Shown piece by piece: positions 16,111 through 16,282 of a DNA stretch of 16,282 nucleotides. The notes beneath the pieces are model-generated. The model was not told the origin of the DNA, made no database searches, and worked only from the letters and a program-made list of their open reading frames with translations. The stretch is taken from positions 1-16,282 of the forward strand of contig JBOFEG010000012.1 in assembly GCA_051647685.1 (NCBI GenBank), in the 5' to 3' direction. The DNA comes from CALTSX01 sp051647685 (GTDB lineage Bacteria; Chlamydiota; Chlamydiia; Chlamydiales; CALTSX01). The position numbers were made by a program, and so were the translations under genes. Position 1 is the first letter of the stretch. Each line of letters begins with the position of its first letter.

Positions 16111-16119
16111 TGCTATAAA
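16111..16119 (+). promoter_or_regulatory. Extended -10 promoter candidate for the secreted-protein gene
   Basis: TGCTATAAA is an extended -10 box (TGn plus TATAAA). A -35-like TTGCGT (16088-16093) lies 20 bases upstream, farther than ideal, but extended -10 boxes can act without one. A start near 16126 would give a leader of about 23 bases that contains the poly-G run. Confidence 0.4.
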
Positions 16120-16134
16120 TATATTTTTAATTAT

Positions 16135-16141
16135 GGGGGGG
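16135..16141 (+). repeat. Homopolymeric G7 tract at the ribosome-binding site
   Basis: Seven consecutive G end seven bases before the ATG of the following gene. The tract probably forms part of its Shine-Dalgarno sequence (GGGGGTG). It is striking in such AT-rich DNA. It also overlaps an upstream ATG (16133-16135) that currently reads only two Gly codons before TGA (16142-16144). Confidence 0.8.
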
Positions 16142-16148
16142 TGAAAAG

Positions 16149-16282
16149 ATGAAACGAGAATTTAATTTAGTAGGATTGTTTGTAATTGGGTGTTCGTTTT
16201 GTCTTTATTCTGCAAATGTGAATGTTACTAATAATAATGATAGTGGTACAGGTAGTTTGCGTGCGGCTATTGAACAAATTAA
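16149..16282 (+). CDS. Secreted Pmp/autotransporter-like protein, N-terminal part only
   Basis: Only the first 44 codons are in the window. Residues 1-22 look like a Sec signal peptide: MKRE, a hydrophobic core LVGLFVIGCSFCLYS, then a likely cleavage after SA. The mature part begins NVNVTNNNDSGTGSLRAAIEQI. The DSGxGSLRxAI pattern is the typical N-terminal opening of secreted beta-helix proteins, including polymorphic-membrane-protein/autotransporter-like proteins of chlamydiae. The protein is therefore probably surface-exposed or exported, but passenger and beta-barrel regions are beyond the window. The start is supported by the signal peptide and the G-rich site upstream. The two Cys in the hydrophobic core lack the usual lipobox context (GCSF follows VI, not L-x-x-C at a cleavage point), so a lipoprotein is less likely. 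Confidence 0.7.
   Translation, partial: MKREFNLVGLFVIGCSFCLYSANVNVTNNNDSGTGSLRAAIEQI

Overview
The window is AT-rich chromosomal DNA from a member of the Chlamydiota, most probably one of the environmental or 'chlamydia-like' families rather than Chlamydia itself. Two blocks point there: the run rpsA-nusA-infB-rbfA-truB, which is the order known from Chlamydia genomes, and rpe...efp-accB-accC, another chlamydial neighbourhood, with an EF-P of the divergent chlamydial 'EFP1' type. Departures from Chlamydia include yvcK lying between rpe and efp, hpt and rfbA following accC, no ribF after truB, and an aspartokinase without its ACT domains. No species can be named from the sequence alone.

Layout. 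Bases 13-723 (+) encode a two-helix membrane protein that looks like an M48 metallopeptidase with its HExxH site destroyed. It converges on the minus-strand translation operon (7134 down to 741), which reads rpsA, nusA, infB, rbfA, truB with short gaps or overlaps and has a good sigma70-type promoter upstream at 7219-7247. The 246-bp divergent spacer 7135-7380 separates this operon from plus-strand genes: a short aspartokinase (lysC) followed 11 bp later by a 639-residue protein I do not recognise. Next come rpe and yvcK, overlapping by 4 bp, then a 245-bp spacer with a probable promoter, then efp-accB-accC-hpt, all closely packed (hpt starts on the last base of the accC stop). rfbA follows after 35 bp. 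The window ends in the first 44 codons of a secreted protein with the GSLRAAI-type N-terminus found in chlamydial Pmp/autotransporter-like proteins. A run of seven G lies just before its start codon.

How the genes fit together. The minus operon supplies translation initiation, ribosome maturation, transcription elongation and tRNA modification. The plus side mixes cell-wall precursor supply (lysC, probably for meso-diaminopimelate), pentose phosphate metabolism (rpe), a central-carbon/envelope regulator (yvcK), polyproline translation (efp), the first step of fatty-acid synthesis (accB, accC), purine salvage (hpt) and nucleotide-sugar synthesis (rfbA). Most of it is ordinary housekeeping. The parts that merit a closer look are the poly-G tract before the surface-protein gene, the degenerate peptidase, the unrecognised 639-residue protein and the ACT-less aspartokinase. 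No rRNA, tRNA, CRISPR array, insertion sequence or phage gene was seen, and no gene-free stretch exceeds 300 bases.
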